A stretch of 64,000 bases of DNA from JBBDJB01 sp040880125 (GCA_040880125.1 JBBDJB010000032.1:40239-104238), one strand, 5' to 3'. Positions 1 through 10,445 are shown, counted from the stretch's first letter. The notes: generated by a model from the sequence alone, not told the origin. Numbers and translations: made by a program.

Positions 1-1
1 C

Positions 2-214
2 GGAGGCGGTGTCCGCGGCGGTCAAGCAATCGGCACGACCGATGACTTGGGCCTGCACGCCGTCGAAGATCGGCTTCACATCCACGACCTGCACGCCACG
101 ATGCTCGATCTGTTGGGCGTAGACCATTCGCGGTTGGTGTATCTGCACAAGGGGCGTCCGGAACGGCCGACGCTCAACGAAGGCGGCGCCTATCGGCAAA
201 TCCGCGGCGTATAG
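2..214 (+). CDS. DUF1501 family protein, C-terminal part only
   Basis: The window opens inside this gene, so only the last 70 codons are visible. The frame contains GGQAIGTTDDLGLHAVED, then HIHDLHATMLDLLGVDH and a final LNEGGAYRQI. That series is characteristic of the C-terminus of planctomycete DUF1501 proteins, which have a sulfatase/alkaline-phosphatase-like fold, are usually exported through a Tat signal, and are usually paired with DUF1549/DUF1553 cytochrome proteins. The start, signal peptide and partner gene lie outside the window. Substrate is unknown for the family. Confidence 0.8.
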   Translation, partial: GGGVRGGQAIGTTDDLGLHAVEDRLHIHDLHATMLDLLGVDHSRLVYLHKGRPERPTLNEGGAYRQIRGV

Positions 215-475
215 CAGGTCTTCGCTTGTCAAATTGAGCCACAGTGGTTCGCCCGGTTGGTCGCCGTTTGCCTTTGCCGGCCCGGGCAAGGTATGCTCTG
301 AAGGGATTCGCGCTGGCCGCAGATGCTGGCGCGGCTCGTAAATTTCGGGAACGTTCACTCCTCTCTTTCCGCCAATTCGCGGCAGGTGAACGTCCCGCAT
401 CGCGCAGTAATTCAGATGTCTCGTGGGCGTCCCGTGAGTATCGCGAAGGCGATTCGGCTCGAAGGAGTACTTGAT

Positions 476-3352
476 ATGCAATGCACCAGATACGCGTGGG
501 CGGCGATCGTCATCGGCCTTGGCGCTGCGCTTGCGATGGCAGTCACGCCCGCCACTGCGCAGCAGTCGGCCGACGCGCAGGTCTACGACGTGATTATCCG
601 AGGCGGGACCATCTACGACGGCACCGGCGCGCCGGGTTTTCGAGGTGATGTCGCGATCCAGGGAGAACGCATCGCCGCCATCGGCGATCTGGGGGATGCG
701 CACGCGGAAACCGTGATCGACGCGGAAGGCATGGCTGTCTCGCCCGGCTTTATCAATATGCTCAGTTGGGCCACTGAATCACTACTGGTCGATCCGCGGG
801 CGATGAGCGACATCCGTCAGGGAGTAACGCTGGAGGTCTTCGGAGAAGGCTGGTCGATGGGGCCGCTGAGCGACGAGATGCGGCGCGACCTCGTCGCGAG
901 GCAGGGTGATCTGCGGTACGAGGTACCCTGGACGACGCTTGCCGACTATCTCCGGTATCTGGAGCAGCGCGGCGTGGCTGTGAATGTCGCTTCGTTCGTC
1001 GGCGCGACGACGGTGCGGATTCACGTGCTTGGATACGAAGATCGGGCGCCGACCGACGAAGAACTTCAGCAGATGCAGCGGCTGGTGCGGGACGAGATGC
1101 ACACAGGTGCGCTCGGTGTCGGCACCTCACTTATCTATGCGCCCGCCTTCTATGCGGAGACGCCGGAGCTGATCGCGCTGTGCAAGGTCGCCGCCGAGAA
1201 TGGGGGAATGTACATCTCCCACATTCGCAGCGAAGGCAACCGGCTGCTGGAGTCGATCGACGAGCTGATCGAGATCGCGCGCGAGGCGAAAATCCCCGCG
1301 GAGATTTACCATCTTAAGGCCGCCGGCGAAGCGAACTGGCACAAGCTCGATCAGGTGATTGCCAAGGTCGAGGCCGCCCGTGCGGATGGGCAGTACATCA
1401 CCGCCGACATGTACACCTACCCGGCCGCCGCAACCGGGTTGAACGCCACCATGCCGCCCTGGGTGCAAGAGGGCGGCTTTGAGCAATGGCGCAACCGCTT
1501 GAAGGATCCGGTCGTGCGCCAGCGCGTTGCCAATGAGATGCGCACGCCGACCGACGATTGGGAAAATCTGCTGATGATGGCCGGATCACCCGAGAAGGTG
1601 CTGCTGGTCGGCTTTAAGAGCGAAATGCTCAAGCCGCTGACCGGCAAGTCGCTGGCCGAAGTCGCACGCTTGCGAAACCAGACGCCGGAGGAGACCGCCA
1701 TGGACCTGGTGGTCGAGGACGGCAGCCGCGTGGAGTGCGTCTACTTTCTGATGAATGAGGAAAACGTCAAGAAGAAGGTCGCGCTGCCGTGGGTCAGTTT
1801 CGGCTCGGATGCATCGACCCCGTCGGCCGAGGGAGTGTTTCTCAACTTCAACCCGCATCCGCGCGCGTACGGGACGTTTGCCCGGCTGCTGGGCAAGTAC
1901 GTTCGCGAAGAGCAGGTGATCCCACTGGAGACCGCCATTCACCGGATGACGGGGTTTCCGGCCTCGAACCTCGGCTTGCGGCGGCGGGGACGCATCCAGA
2001 AGGACTATTACGCCGACCTGGTCGTGTTCGACCCAGCCAAGGTGATCGATCACGCCACGTACGAAAAGCCGCACCAGTACGCAACCGGCGTGCGCGACGT
2101 GCTGGTCAACGGCGGCCTTGTGCTGGCCGGGGGCGAGTACACCGGCGCCAAGCCGGGACGGGCGGTCTGGGGCATCGGCCGCTGGCGGAATCCGGCCCAT
2201 CGCAAGCCGGTCGAGGTATCCGAAAAGGCGGCCGCCATTCATCGCGCCGGCTTCGTCTTCGACGGGCACAACGATCTGCCGTGGCAGGTCCGTAACAAGG
2301 CCTCGCGGAACTTCAATCGTCTCGATATAGCCCAGCCGCAGGAGGCGCTGCACACCGACATTCCGCGGCTGCGGGCCGGCAACGTCGGCGCTCAGTTCTG
2401 GTCGGTCTATGTCCCGGCGGAAACGGCCCAGCAAGGCACGGCCTTGCGCGAAACGCTCGAGCAGATCGAGCTGGTGCACGCGATGGTCGAGCGCTATCCG
2501 GAGACGTTTGCCCTGGCGCGGACCGCAGGCGACGTCGAGCGGATCCGCCAAGACGGCAAGATCGCTTCGCTGATCGGCGTGGAAGGTGGCCATTCGATCG
2601 AGGATTCGCTCGCCGTGCTCCGGCAACTGTACGAGCTCGGCGCGCGCTATATGACGCTGACCCACTCCGACACGCTCAGTTGGGCCGACTCGGCAACCGA
2701 CGAGGCTCGCCACGGCGGCCTCTCCGTCTTCGGGGAAGAGGCCGTCCGCGAGATGAACCGCCTGGGTATGCTCGTCGACCTGTCGCACGTCTCGGTGGAG
2801 ACGATGCGCGACGCCCTGCGGGTGAGCGAGGCGCCGGTCATCTTTTCACATTCCTCGGCCCGGGCGATTGCCGATCACCCGCGCAATGTTCCGGACGACG
2901 TCCTGCGGGAAACGGCGCGAAACGGCGGCCTGGTGATGGTCAACTTTTACTCGGGCTTTGTCGTCCCTGGGTCGGCCGAGCGGCGAGCGAATCTGTTCGA
3001 CGTGCGCCGGGAGCTGCGGCAGCAATTCCCGGACGATGCCGACTTCGAGCGTGAGCTGGCACGCTGGCGAGTGGAGAATCCGATCGAGCCGGGGAGCATT
3101 CACGACGTCGTGGACCACATCGATCACATCGCCCGGGTGGCCGGAGTGGACCACGTCGGCATCGGCTCGGACTACGACGGAGTCGACCTGCTGCCGGCAC
3201 AGCTAGAAGACGTCTCCACTTACCCCCGCATTACGCAGGAGCTGCTCACCCGCGGCTACACCGCCGAAGAGATTCACAAGATCATGGGCGGCAATATGAT
3301 GCGGGTGTTGCGGGCAGCGGAACAGGTGGCCAAGCGCTTCCAAATGCAGTGA
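476..3352 (+). CDS. D-aminoacylase-like / M19 membrane dipeptidase fusion, secreted
   Basis: This 958-aa protein joins two amidohydrolase-fold enzymes. The ATG at 476 is chosen because a GGAG sits about 9 bases upstream and a signal peptide follows (hydrophobic residues 8-25, ending PATAQQ). Residues 35-560 match N-acyl-D-amino-acid deacylases: DVIIRGGTIYDGTG, SHIRSEG (H249), YHLKAAG (H279) and FGSDAST (D445). Residues 590-950 match renal-type dipeptidases (M19): FDGHNDLPW (H598, D600), GVEGGHS (E703), TLTHSDTLSW, FSHSSARA and GIGSDYDG. The usual HxH metal motif of the first domain is absent (PGFINMLSW instead of PGFID-H-H), as is the usual Cys ligand. Such a fusion could deacylate and then split D-amino-acid-containing dipeptides, for example from peptidoglycan, but the substrate is inference. 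Confidence 0.88.
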   Translation: MQCTRYAWAAIVIGLGAALAMAVTPATAQQSADAQVYDVIIRGGTIYDGTGAPGFRGDVAIQGERIAAIGDLGDAHAETVIDAEGMAVSPGFINMLSWATESLLVDPRAMSDIRQGVTLEVFGEGWSMGPLSDEMRRDLVARQGDLRYEVPWTTLADYLRYLEQRGVAVNVASFVGATTVRIHVLGYEDRAPTDEELQQMQRLVRDEMHTGALGVGTSLIYAPAFYAETPELIALCKVAAENGGMYISHIRSEGNRLLESIDELIEIAREAKIPAEIYHLKAAGEANWHKLDQVIAKVEAARADGQYITADMYTYPAAATGLNATMPPWVQEGGFEQWRNRLKDPVVRQRVANEMRTPTDDWENLLMMAGSPEKVLLVGFKSEMLKPLTGKSLAEVARLRNQTPEETAMDLVVEDGSRVECVYFLMNEENVKKKVALPWVSFGSDASTPSAEGVFLNFNPHPRAYGTFARLLGKYVREEQVIPLETAIHRMTGFPASNLGLRRRGRIQKDYYADLVVFDPAKVIDHATYEKPHQYATGVRDVLVNGGLVLAGGEYTGAKPGRAVWGIGRWRNPAHRKPVEVSEKAAAIHRAGFVFDGHNDLPWQVRNKASRNFNRLDIAQPQEALHTDIPRLRAGNVGAQFWSVYVPAETAQQGTALRETLEQIELVHAMVERYPETFALARTAGDVERIRQDGKIASLIGVEGGHSIEDSLAVLRQLYELGARYMTLTHSDTLSWADSATDEARHGGLSVFGEEAVREMNRLGMLVDLSHVSVETMRDALRVSEAPVIFSHSSARAIADHPRNVPDDVLRETARNGGLVMVNFYSGFVVPGSAERRANLFDVRRELRQQFPDDADFERELARWRVENPIEPGSIHDVVDHIDHIARVAGVDHVGIGSDYDGVDLLPAQLEDVSTYPRITQELLTRGYTAEEIHKIMGGNMMRVLRAAEQVAKRFQMQ

Positions 3353-3407
3353 GCGGCCGCTGCAGCGTTGGCTGCTCGGGCATGCGTCCGCCGTGCGACT
3401 GGCGACA

Positions 3408-4739
3408 CTATTCGATGCGGTCAAGCGCTTCACCGAGCAGGGACGCGAAATTGTCGAGCCTGTGCATCGGCTCGGCGATGCCGGGGTGAACGAAGATCCG
3501 TACGCGCTTGACGTAGTCGTCAAATTGTTCGCGGGCCAGCGTGCGGACGACCGGCGACACGTCTCCCAGTTTTCGGTAGCGGTCTTCCTTGGCGAAGTAG
3601 ACGTCGATATCGAATTCGACTTCGCGCTGGACCGGTGGGGCGTCAAAAAGGATTTGATGCCCGGCCACCTCCTGGCCGAGTTCCGCACTGGCCAGCTCGG
3701 CGACCTGCTGGGCACACTGGACCAGCCAGGGATAGGGGCGGCGGGCCAGACGCTGATACAGCGAGCGATCTTCAAAGATGCTGTACTGCGTCAACCGTTT
3801 GTACAGCCGCCGCGTGGGGCCGAACAGGTCGTCGAGCAGTTCGCCGGCCGGACCATCGCCCGCCGCCTGGCGCAAAGCGGCGATCATCTCCTGCTCGGTG
3901 AGGCGAAAAAGCGCGTCCAGGTCCAGCTCCGAGTGCAGGATGTAAAACGCCCGCTGCAGCATGGCTGTCGCCGAGCGCACTCCGTGGTGCCAATAGACTT
4001 CGCTGAACATCACGTAGCGGGCGAAGACCATCATCTCGGCGGCGGTTTTGCCTTTCTCCGTGATGGCCAGGGCCGTTCCGTCCTCGCTCAAGCACAAGCT
4101 GCGAATGAGCCGTGACTGATCGAAGTTGCGCCCGTACGGCACGCCCGCGTGCAGGCTGTCGCGCATGAGGTAGTCCATCTTGTCCACGTCGATGGGCCCG
4201 GACAGAATGCTGCGCAGCATCAGGGACTTGCTGTCGCCAGCCTCGCCGGAGAGCGTTTCCACGATTTCGCGGGGCTGGATTCCCCACTTGTCGCGCAACA
4301 CGTCGACCAATTCGCCTTCCAGAAGAAAGCTGTTGGCGAACACCTCGTGCGAAGGGACGTCCGGGAGGTGAAGGTCCTCGATCGGGTGGCAGAACGGCCA
4401 ATGCCCCAGGTCGTGCAGCAGCGAAGCGGCCAGCAGCAACTCCGCATCGTGGGGTCCAATCGCCGCGGCAAATCTCACGTCGCCCGCTAAAGAGCGAAGG
4501 TAGAGCAGCGTCAGGCGATACACGCCCAAGGCGTGCTCAAAACGGGAATGGTGGGCGGCCGGGTAGACCAGCCCCACCAGCCCGAGCTGGCTGATTCGGC
4601 TCAAGCGGCGGAACTCGGGCGCGTCGATGATCTGGCGTACCCGGTCCGTCATCGGTACATCCAGCTCCGGCGGAATGCGGATCAGCCCCGTGTGGCCGTC
4701 CAGCCCTGCAACTTCTGGAATTTCGCGGATCGTGGACAT
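3408..4739 (-). CDS. HD-domain phosphohydrolase (dGTPase-like, COG1078 type)
   Basis: The protein is 443 aa and cytoplasmic. It has the metal-binding HD signature in order: HHSRFEHALG, then LLHDLGHWPFCHPIED, then an aspartate in DVDKMDYLMRDS, followed by a long C-terminal region. This is the layout of the COG1078 family related to dNTP triphosphohydrolases and SAMHD1. Members hydrolyse nucleotides, but the substrate cannot be read from sequence. The gene starts 27 bases after the zinc-ribbon membrane protein gene on the same strand, so the two probably share a transcript. Confidence 0.85.
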   Translation of the reverse strand: MSTIREIPEVAGLDGHTGLIRIPPELDVPMTDRVRQIIDAPEFRRLSRISQLGLVGLVYPAAHHSRFEHALGVYRLTLLYLRSLAGDVRFAAAIGPHDAELLLAASLLHDLGHWPFCHPIEDLHLPDVPSHEVFANSFLLEGELVDVLRDKWGIQPREIVETLSGEAGDSKSLMLRSILSGPIDVDKMDYLMRDSLHAGVPYGRNFDQSRLIRSLCLSEDGTALAITEKGKTAAEMMVFARYVMFSEVYWHHGVRSATAMLQRAFYILHSELDLDALFRLTEQEMIAALRQAAGDGPAGELLDDLFGPTRRLYKRLTQYSIFEDRSLYQRLARRPYPWLVQCAQQVAELASAELGQEVAGHQILFDAPPVQREVEFDIDVYFAKEDRYRKLGDVSPVVRTLAREQFDDYVKRVRIFVHPGIAEPMHRLDNFASLLGEALDRIE

Positions 4740-4766
4740 GGGCCGCGCGGAGGAGACCGCGATGGA

Positions 4767-5564
4767 TTAGGCGAGGCTTTTGGCTTTGTACACGCTTCGG
4801 TAATGCGGAATATCCCCGAACTCGCCGAGGACGAGGTGCTGCTGAACTGACTGGTGAAACCTTTGCGCGACCGGCGGAGCCGGCGGCGCCTCATAGACCG
4901 GGTGCAGGCCCATCGTCATTCGCAACAGAACGGTCACCACCAGATAAAAGCAGTAGTGGAAAAAGCCATTGCCCATGTCCAGGTCGTAACAGAGATAGGC
5001 CGTCGATGCGCCGAGAAAGAGATAAATCGGCGCGACGATGACCATCGACCACACCTCCGGCTGAGACTCGCCGAAGAGGAGCGGATAAATGGAGGCATGC
5101 GCGGCCCACAGTGCCGCATAGATCGCCGAACAGACGGCGGTGCGAATTGCCAACGACATGCCGCTGTAGGCTTCCAGTTCTTCGTCTCGCAGAAAAGTGT
5201 AACCTGCCCAGCAAAGCGGAGGCGCTAGCAGCACCGCACCCAGCGCGAGAAAGGGCGTCTTGTCCTCCGCGCCGCGTAACAGCCACGCTGCCAATACCAC
5301 AACCAGTACGGCACCGCAGATCGCCACCACCAAAACCGGCTGAACGGTGGTCTTCTTGCGAGCGATCGGCTTGAGAACGTACTGTCCCGCGGCGTCCTTG
5401 GCACCGGCCTCCGAATGCTCGGGAGAGTGAACGACGACCTCGTCACTGGCTTTGGGTATCGCAATCGCGTGCTTACACTTGGGGCAAGTACCGCTCTTGC
5501 CAGCGAACTTTTCGTTGACGTTAAAGCGAGCGTAACAACCAGGGCAAGTGACTCGGATGGGCAT
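4767..5564 (-). CDS. zinc-ribbon membrane protein (MJ0042-type N-terminus)
   Basis: The protein is 265 aa from the ATG at 5564; a TTG two codons upstream is possible but less likely. It begins with a four-cysteine zinc ribbon (TCPGCYARFNV ... GTCPKCKHA) of the kind found at the start of many planctomycete proteins. A linker follows, then several membrane helices: about residues 77-97, then roughly five more between 105 and 225. Function is unknown. A soluble metal-binding head on a multi-pass membrane protein suggests sensing or scaffolding. It is the upstream gene of a probable operon with the HD phosphohydrolase. Confidence 0.8.
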   Translation of the reverse strand: MPIRVTCPGCYARFNVNEKFAGKSGTCPKCKHAIAIPKASDEVVVHSPEHSEAGAKDAAGQYVLKPIARKKTTVQPVLVVAICGAVLVVVLAAWLLRGAEDKTPFLALGAVLLAPPLCWAGYTFLRDEELEAYSGMSLAIRTAVCSAIYAALWAAHASIYPLLFGESQPEVWSMVIVAPIYLFLGASTAYLCYDLDMGNGFFHYCFYLVVTVLLRMTMGLHPVYEAPPAPPVAQRFHQSVQQHLVLGEFGDIPHYRSVYKAKSLA

Positions 5565-5827
5565 GCGCAACTTCTTCGGGGCGACGGAAACTCAGGACGA
5601 AAAAAGACCGGCAACAGCAGGCAGTCCGATCGCGATTCGCTCCGGCGAATGCCTGTGCCGTCCGCGATTGGCTACGCCTTAGTTTCGCCTGCGGCCGCCA
5701 CCGACGTCAACCGCGGCAGAAAAGCGCGTCGTGAGCCCGAGATATTAATCGCTTGCGTGGGGAAGCCGCGCCCGTGCACGTGCCAAGCATGAGACCGAGG
5801 CGATTGCCGGTGGCGGTCTGCTTCGTT

Positions 5828-7012
5828 CTAGCGCGCCGCCGATCGGCGACGTCGAAGTGCGGCAACAAGTGCAATCACAAGTCCGCTGCCGGCCAGCAGT
5901 CCCGTAGAAGGTTCCGGGATGGGAACTCCCTGCAGATCGACGTGCCAGCCTTCGATTTGCCCGGCGGGATTCCGGCCGAAGCCGGCGATGTAGCGGCCGT
6001 CGGGCGAGATGCTCCGTGCATCCACCAGCGTCCAGCCGCCCAGGTCCACGCCAAGATCGGTGAGAACCTCGTTCAGATTTCGCATTCCATTATCCGCGTC
6101 CCAGATGAAGGCGTCGCGCTCGAAGGGGGAACCTTCGCTGCGTACGGCGCTGAACCCGACGATGAATTCTCCATTTTCCGAAGCATCAAAAGCACGGCTT
6201 TGAAAAGCTCCGCCAGGCAAGTCGTCCAGCCCGACCATCCCCTCGGCTTCGGTCCAGCGGAACGCTTCCGGACCGCTCGCGGAAAGGCCTTCGCCGACGA
6301 CGACCGTACCGTCCGGCGAGATGCCCTGCGCAAAGCTGGAAAACCCGCCCCCGGAAAGATCGCCGAGACCTTCCAGTCCGTCGGCCATCGTCCAGCGGAA
6401 TGCCTCCGATCCATTGCCCGACTCCGATTGGCCGGCGATAACCGCCCCGTCCGCCGAGATGCCGCGGGCGTCGCTATGAAAAGTTCCACCGGCGAGATCG
6501 CCCAAGCCCACCAAACCGTCCTCATCCGTCCAGCGAAAGGCTTCGATCCCGGCGGCGACATTCGAGCGGCCCGCAATCACCGAGCCATCGCCGGAAATGG
6601 CAAAGCCGCGGGCGTTGAAGCCGCCCCCGTCCAAGTCGCCCAAGCCGACCATTCCCTCGGCCATCGTCCAGCGAAACAGTTCCGTCCCATCGCTGGAGCG
6701 AGCTTCGCCGGCAATAACACTGCCGTCGCTGGAGATGGCACCCAGGTTGCGGCTGAAGACGCTGCTGCCCGGCAGATCACCCAGGCTCACCATTCCGTCT
6801 GCCATGGTCCAGCGGATCGCTTCCGTCCCTTCGAAGGAACTACTCCACCCGGAGACGACCAATCCGTCATCCGAGACGGCCATGCCGCGGCTGTCGCCTC
6901 CACCGGGCAGATGGCCGAGTCCCGTGAAGATGGCGGCGGGCGCGGCGGGGATGTTCCAAATGGCGATCAGCGCTAAGCACGTCGTGATGATTACTTTCTT
7001 CGTTCCGGGCAT
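5828..7012 (-). CDS. HAF-repeat PEP-CTERM exported protein
   Basis: The protein is 394 aa with an N-terminal signal peptide (hydrophobic core about residues 7-24, ending PAAPAA). The body holds about six tandem units of roughly 45 residues with the pattern GLGDLxGGxFxSxAxxISxDGxVIAG ... EAFRWT, the HAF-type extracellular beta repeat. It ends with a PEP-CTERM sorting signal: PEPSTG, a hydrophobic helix, then RRRRSAAR. The protein is therefore expected to be exported and processed by an exosortase, ending at the envelope or in the extracellular matrix. The exosortase gene is not in this window. The molecular role is unknown. Confidence 0.9.
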   Translation of the reverse strand: MPGTKKVIITTCLALIAIWNIPAAPAAIFTGLGHLPGGGDSRGMAVSDDGLVVSGWSSSFEGTEAIRWTMADGMVSLGDLPGSSVFSRNLGAISSDGSVIAGEARSSDGTELFRWTMAEGMVGLGDLDGGGFNARGFAISGDGSVIAGRSNVAAGIEAFRWTDEDGLVGLGDLAGGTFHSDARGISADGAVIAGQSESGNGSEAFRWTMADGLEGLGDLSGGGFSSFAQGISPDGTVVVGEGLSASGPEAFRWTEAEGMVGLDDLPGGAFQSRAFDASENGEFIVGFSAVRSEGSPFERDAFIWDADNGMRNLNEVLTDLGVDLGGWTLVDARSISPDGRYIAGFGRNPAGQIEGWHVDLQGVPIPEPSTGLLAGSGLVIALVAALRRRRSAAR

Positions 7013-7717
7013 CGTACGCTGCCTTGTTCGAGTCGCAGTGGCGAAGAGTGCGAGTTTCCGGTGGACGTCCGGACGCGCCGGTACAGAATACCGACGGACC
7101 AGTCACTCTCCGGAGGGATCGCCTGAGGAAGTCTGTTCCGCTGCCGGTGCTGCTCGTTCGACCTGACGGAAAGCGGAGAAACGCGGCTAGCCCCACCGCA
7201 CGAAGCGGGGAAGACAAGCAACTGGGCAGTAGTTCCAGCTTATTTGCCGGTGCGGAGCCGGTCAACCAATCCGCCGGGTGGCGATCCTCGCAAGCGCCAG
7301 TGCAGCGATTTTCAAGGCTCGTCGCCGTCCAACGGGGTCCGCACCCCCAAGCTCAGCGTATGGGCGAAAAGCTCATCCGCCGAGTACCGCGGCAACTCGA
7401 CCTACCATTCGAGCTCGTCTGCGATACCGCGATCACCACCACAAGCGACACCGAGAGAAGCTTGTCGATTCTGTGCAAGCTCCGGAAAAATCGTGGTGCG
7501 TGTGCGGCAGTCGAGTCGTGCCATGTTGCAAGGAAGCTTGTTGTATCCGGGCGGCGATAGTTGCCGCCGATCGATCGGCCAAGCTGATTTGACCTCGCTC
7601 GGACTAGTCGTGATACTGGCCGTGTCGAGGCCTCCCTACAGGTTGCATGCCCTGCGGCATGCAATGGCCAGTGCGTTGAAATTGAATTTCTACTGTGAGT
7701 ACGATGAGCATCAGAAC
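7013..7717. other. 705-bp divergent intergenic region
   Basis: This stretch lies between the start of the HAF-repeat gene (minus strand) and the start of the sulfatase (plus strand). Several open frames cross it on both strands, including an in-frame extension of the sulfatase, but none shows a recognisable domain or a plausible start. It presumably carries the promoters of both flanking genes; no strong promoter or operator pattern was identified by eye. Confidence 0.5.
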
Positions 7718-9427
7718 ATGATATCGCAACACGTGATTCAATCGTTCCTACGCGCAATCCTGATCGCGATCTGTGCCATCACCATCGCCAACACAGCCGC
7801 CGCCCAGTCTCGGCCGAACGTCGTGCTGATTATGACCGACGACCAGGGTTGGGGAGATCTGGGTATGAATGGAAATGACAAGATCCGTACGCCTCGGCTG
7901 GACGGCCTGGCCCGGCAGAGCGTTGTGTTCGACCGCTTCTACGTCTCTCCGGTGTGTGCCCCAACGCGGGCGTGCCTGATGACCGGGCGGTACAACTACC
8001 GTACGGGCGTGGTCGACACCTACATCGGTCGGGCGATGATGCACTCCGACGAAGTAACGATCGCAGAGATGCTCTCGGCCGCCGGCTACCGAACCGGCAT
8101 CTTCGGTAAGTGGCACCTGGGCGACAACTACCCGCTCCGGCCCAACGACCAGGGCTTTGAGGACTCGCTCGTCCACAAGGGAGGCGGCATCGGGCAGCCT
8201 TCTGACCCGCCCGGCGGAGATCACTACTTCAATCCGACGCTGTATCGCAACGGAGCGGCCGAGAAGACCGAAGGGTATTGCAGTGACATCTACACAACCG
8301 CGGCGATCCGGTTCATCGAGCAATCGGAGGATCGGCCATTTTTCGTCTACCTGCCATTCAACTGTCCGCACTCGCCGTTCGAGATCGCCGACCGATATGT
8401 GCAGCCCTACCTGGAAACGGGGCTCGACGAGCAGACGGCCAAGATCTACGGCATGGTCGAAAACATCGACGAAAACGTGGGGCGGTTGCTCGATGCTTTG
8501 GAAGCGAAAGATATAGCCGAAAACACGATCGTCGTCTTCTTGACCGACAATGGCCCGAACGGGCAGCGCTACAACGGCAACATGAGAGGCGTCAAAGGAA
8601 GCGTCTACGAGGGCGGCATTCGCACCGCCTGCTTCGTTCGCTGGCCGACGGAACTCGACGCGGGGCATCGGGTCGACCAGATCGCCGCCCATATCGATTG
8701 GACGCCTACGCTCCTGGCGGCGTGCGGGGCGGAGCCGCCGGCGAATGTCCGGTTCGACGGCCGAAACCTGCTGCCGTTGCTCCGTGGAGATCGTGTCGAT
8801 TGGCCCGAGCGAACGCTTTACCTGCAGTGGCATCGAGGCGATCAGCCGCAGCCGCTGCGGGCATTTGCGGCCGTAGGACAGCAGTATAAGTTAGTTCAGC
8901 CACGGGGTGTGCAGCCGGACGCGAACCCCGGCGACCAAGACTTACAGCTTTACGATCTTCAAGCCGATGCGAGCGAAAGCCGCGACCTGAGCAAAGAAAT
9001 GCCGGACCGTGTTGCCTCGATGAAGGAGGATCACCTGGCGTGGTTTCGCGACGTGAGCGCCACGCGAGGCTACGATCCGCCGCGGATTCAATTGGGCACG
9101 CCGCACGAAGACCCGGTGGTGCTGACGCGGCAGGACTGGCGCGGGCCGCGTGCCGGGTGGGGAGACAACTCGCTGGGGCACTGGGAAGTTAAAAACGACG
9201 AGCCAGGCACATATCACATCACTGTGCGATTCGCGCCGGACGAGTCCATGCGGACGGCTTACTTCCGCTTGGGCGATGTCGAAGCAAAAGGCCACGTCAA
9301 TGATGGTGAGCGGACTCATGCGTTCCACGTTTCGCTTCCTAGTGGAAGCCAACGACTGGAGGCCTGGCTCGACAATGGCGACACAACGACGGGGGTGCAA
9401 TACGTCGAGGTCGCGCGCGAGCAATAG
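7718..9427 (+). CDS. secreted arylsulfatase-family sulfatase (S1 type)
   Basis: The protein is 569 aa. The ATG at 7718 is chosen because it directly precedes a signal peptide (hydrophobic residues 11-28, ending TAAAQS); the open frame extends further upstream without homology. Catalytic features are intact: DDQGWGD (metal aspartates 41-42), CAPTRACLMTGR with Cys80 as the formylglycine precursor, GKWHLG, and the C-terminal metal-binding DNGPNG. Residues after about 400 form an extra C-terminal region ending in a beta-rich module. The enzyme should remove sulfate esters from polysaccharides or small molecules in the periplasm. It needs a formylglycine-generating enzyme encoded elsewhere. Substrate specificity is not predictable. 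Confidence 0.93.
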   Translation: MISQHVIQSFLRAILIAICAITIANTAAAQSRPNVVLIMTDDQGWGDLGMNGNDKIRTPRLDGLARQSVVFDRFYVSPVCAPTRACLMTGRYNYRTGVVDTYIGRAMMHSDEVTIAEMLSAAGYRTGIFGKWHLGDNYPLRPNDQGFEDSLVHKGGGIGQPSDPPGGDHYFNPTLYRNGAAEKTEGYCSDIYTTAAIRFIEQSEDRPFFVYLPFNCPHSPFEIADRYVQPYLETGLDEQTAKIYGMVENIDENVGRLLDALEAKDIAENTIVVFLTDNGPNGQRYNGNMRGVKGSVYEGGIRTACFVRWPTELDAGHRVDQIAAHIDWTPTLLAACGAEPPANVRFDGRNLLPLLRGDRVDWPERTLYLQWHRGDQPQPLRAFAAVGQQYKLVQPRGVQPDANPGDQDLQLYDLQADASESRDLSKEMPDRVASMKEDHLAWFRDVSATRGYDPPRIQLGTPHEDPVVLTRQDWRGPRAGWGDNSLGHWEVKNDEPGTYHITVRFAPDESMRTAYFRLGDVEAKGHVNDGERTHAFHVSLPSGSQRLEAWLDNGDTTTGVQYVEVAREQ

Positions 9428-9465
9428 CCGGCGCTACGCCCCATCCGCGGATTCGTCAAGCGTGT

Positions 9466-10445
9466 TTACGTGCCGGCCGCATCCGTGACGAGGTACTGCA
9501 CGCTGAACATCTCGTTCGGATCCGTCCACACGGTGTGCACGCGAAAGCCGGCAGTTCGCGCCAACTCGCGGAAGCCCTCCAGATCGTATTTGTGGCTGCT
9601 TTCGGTGTGGATCGTCTCGCCAAGCGAGAAGGAGAACTCCGCATCGTCCAGCGTCACGACCTGATCTTCCAGGCTTATCAGGTGCATCTCCACTCGGCCG
9701 CGATCCGCATTGTATACAGCATGGTGTCGGAACCGCTCCGGGCGGAAATCGGTGTCCAATTCGCGATTGAGCCGGACCAAAAGATTCCTGTTGAACGATG
9801 CCGTGACGCCGCGATCATCGTCGTACGCACGTTCGAGCACGGCGGGACCTTTCTTCAAATCGGCGCCGATAACTAGACCACCTCCCGGCCCGCACTGCTC
9901 GGCCATCCGTCGCAACAGCCGCCCGGCGGCGTCGGGCCCGAAGTTGCCAATTGTGGAGCCGGGAAAGTATACGACGCGGCGCGCGACGGTCCGGCGAGCG
10001 TCCGGCAGTTCGAACGGCCGTGAAAAGTCGGCACATACCGGCATCACGTCCAGATCCGGATACAGCGCGAGCAACTGCCCGGCAGTATGCTGCAAATGCT
10101 CGCCCGAAATATCGACCGGCACATATGCGGCCGGGCGCTTGATCGCGTCGAGCAGCAGCCGCGTCTTGATGCTGCTGCCGCTGCCGTATTCAATCAGCAT
10201 GCAGTCCGACCCCAGCAGATCGACGATCTCGCCGACACGCTGCTGCATGATCGAGAGTTCCGTCCGGGTCGGGTAGTACTCCTCCAGTTCGCAGATGCGA
10301 TCAAACAGTTGCGAACCCCGCTGATCATACAGATACTTGCAGGGGATGCTCTTCTGCGGCTCGGAGAGACCACGCAGCACGTCCTGCCGCATCTGGCTGC
10401 GGCTTGGCTTTCGGTCCAGCATTCCGGTTCGCTTTTGCGATGGGT

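Noticed and set aside
1586..2788. 400-codon minus-strand frame
   Set aside because: It is antisense to the aminoacylase-dipeptidase fusion, whose catalytic motifs are on the plus strand.
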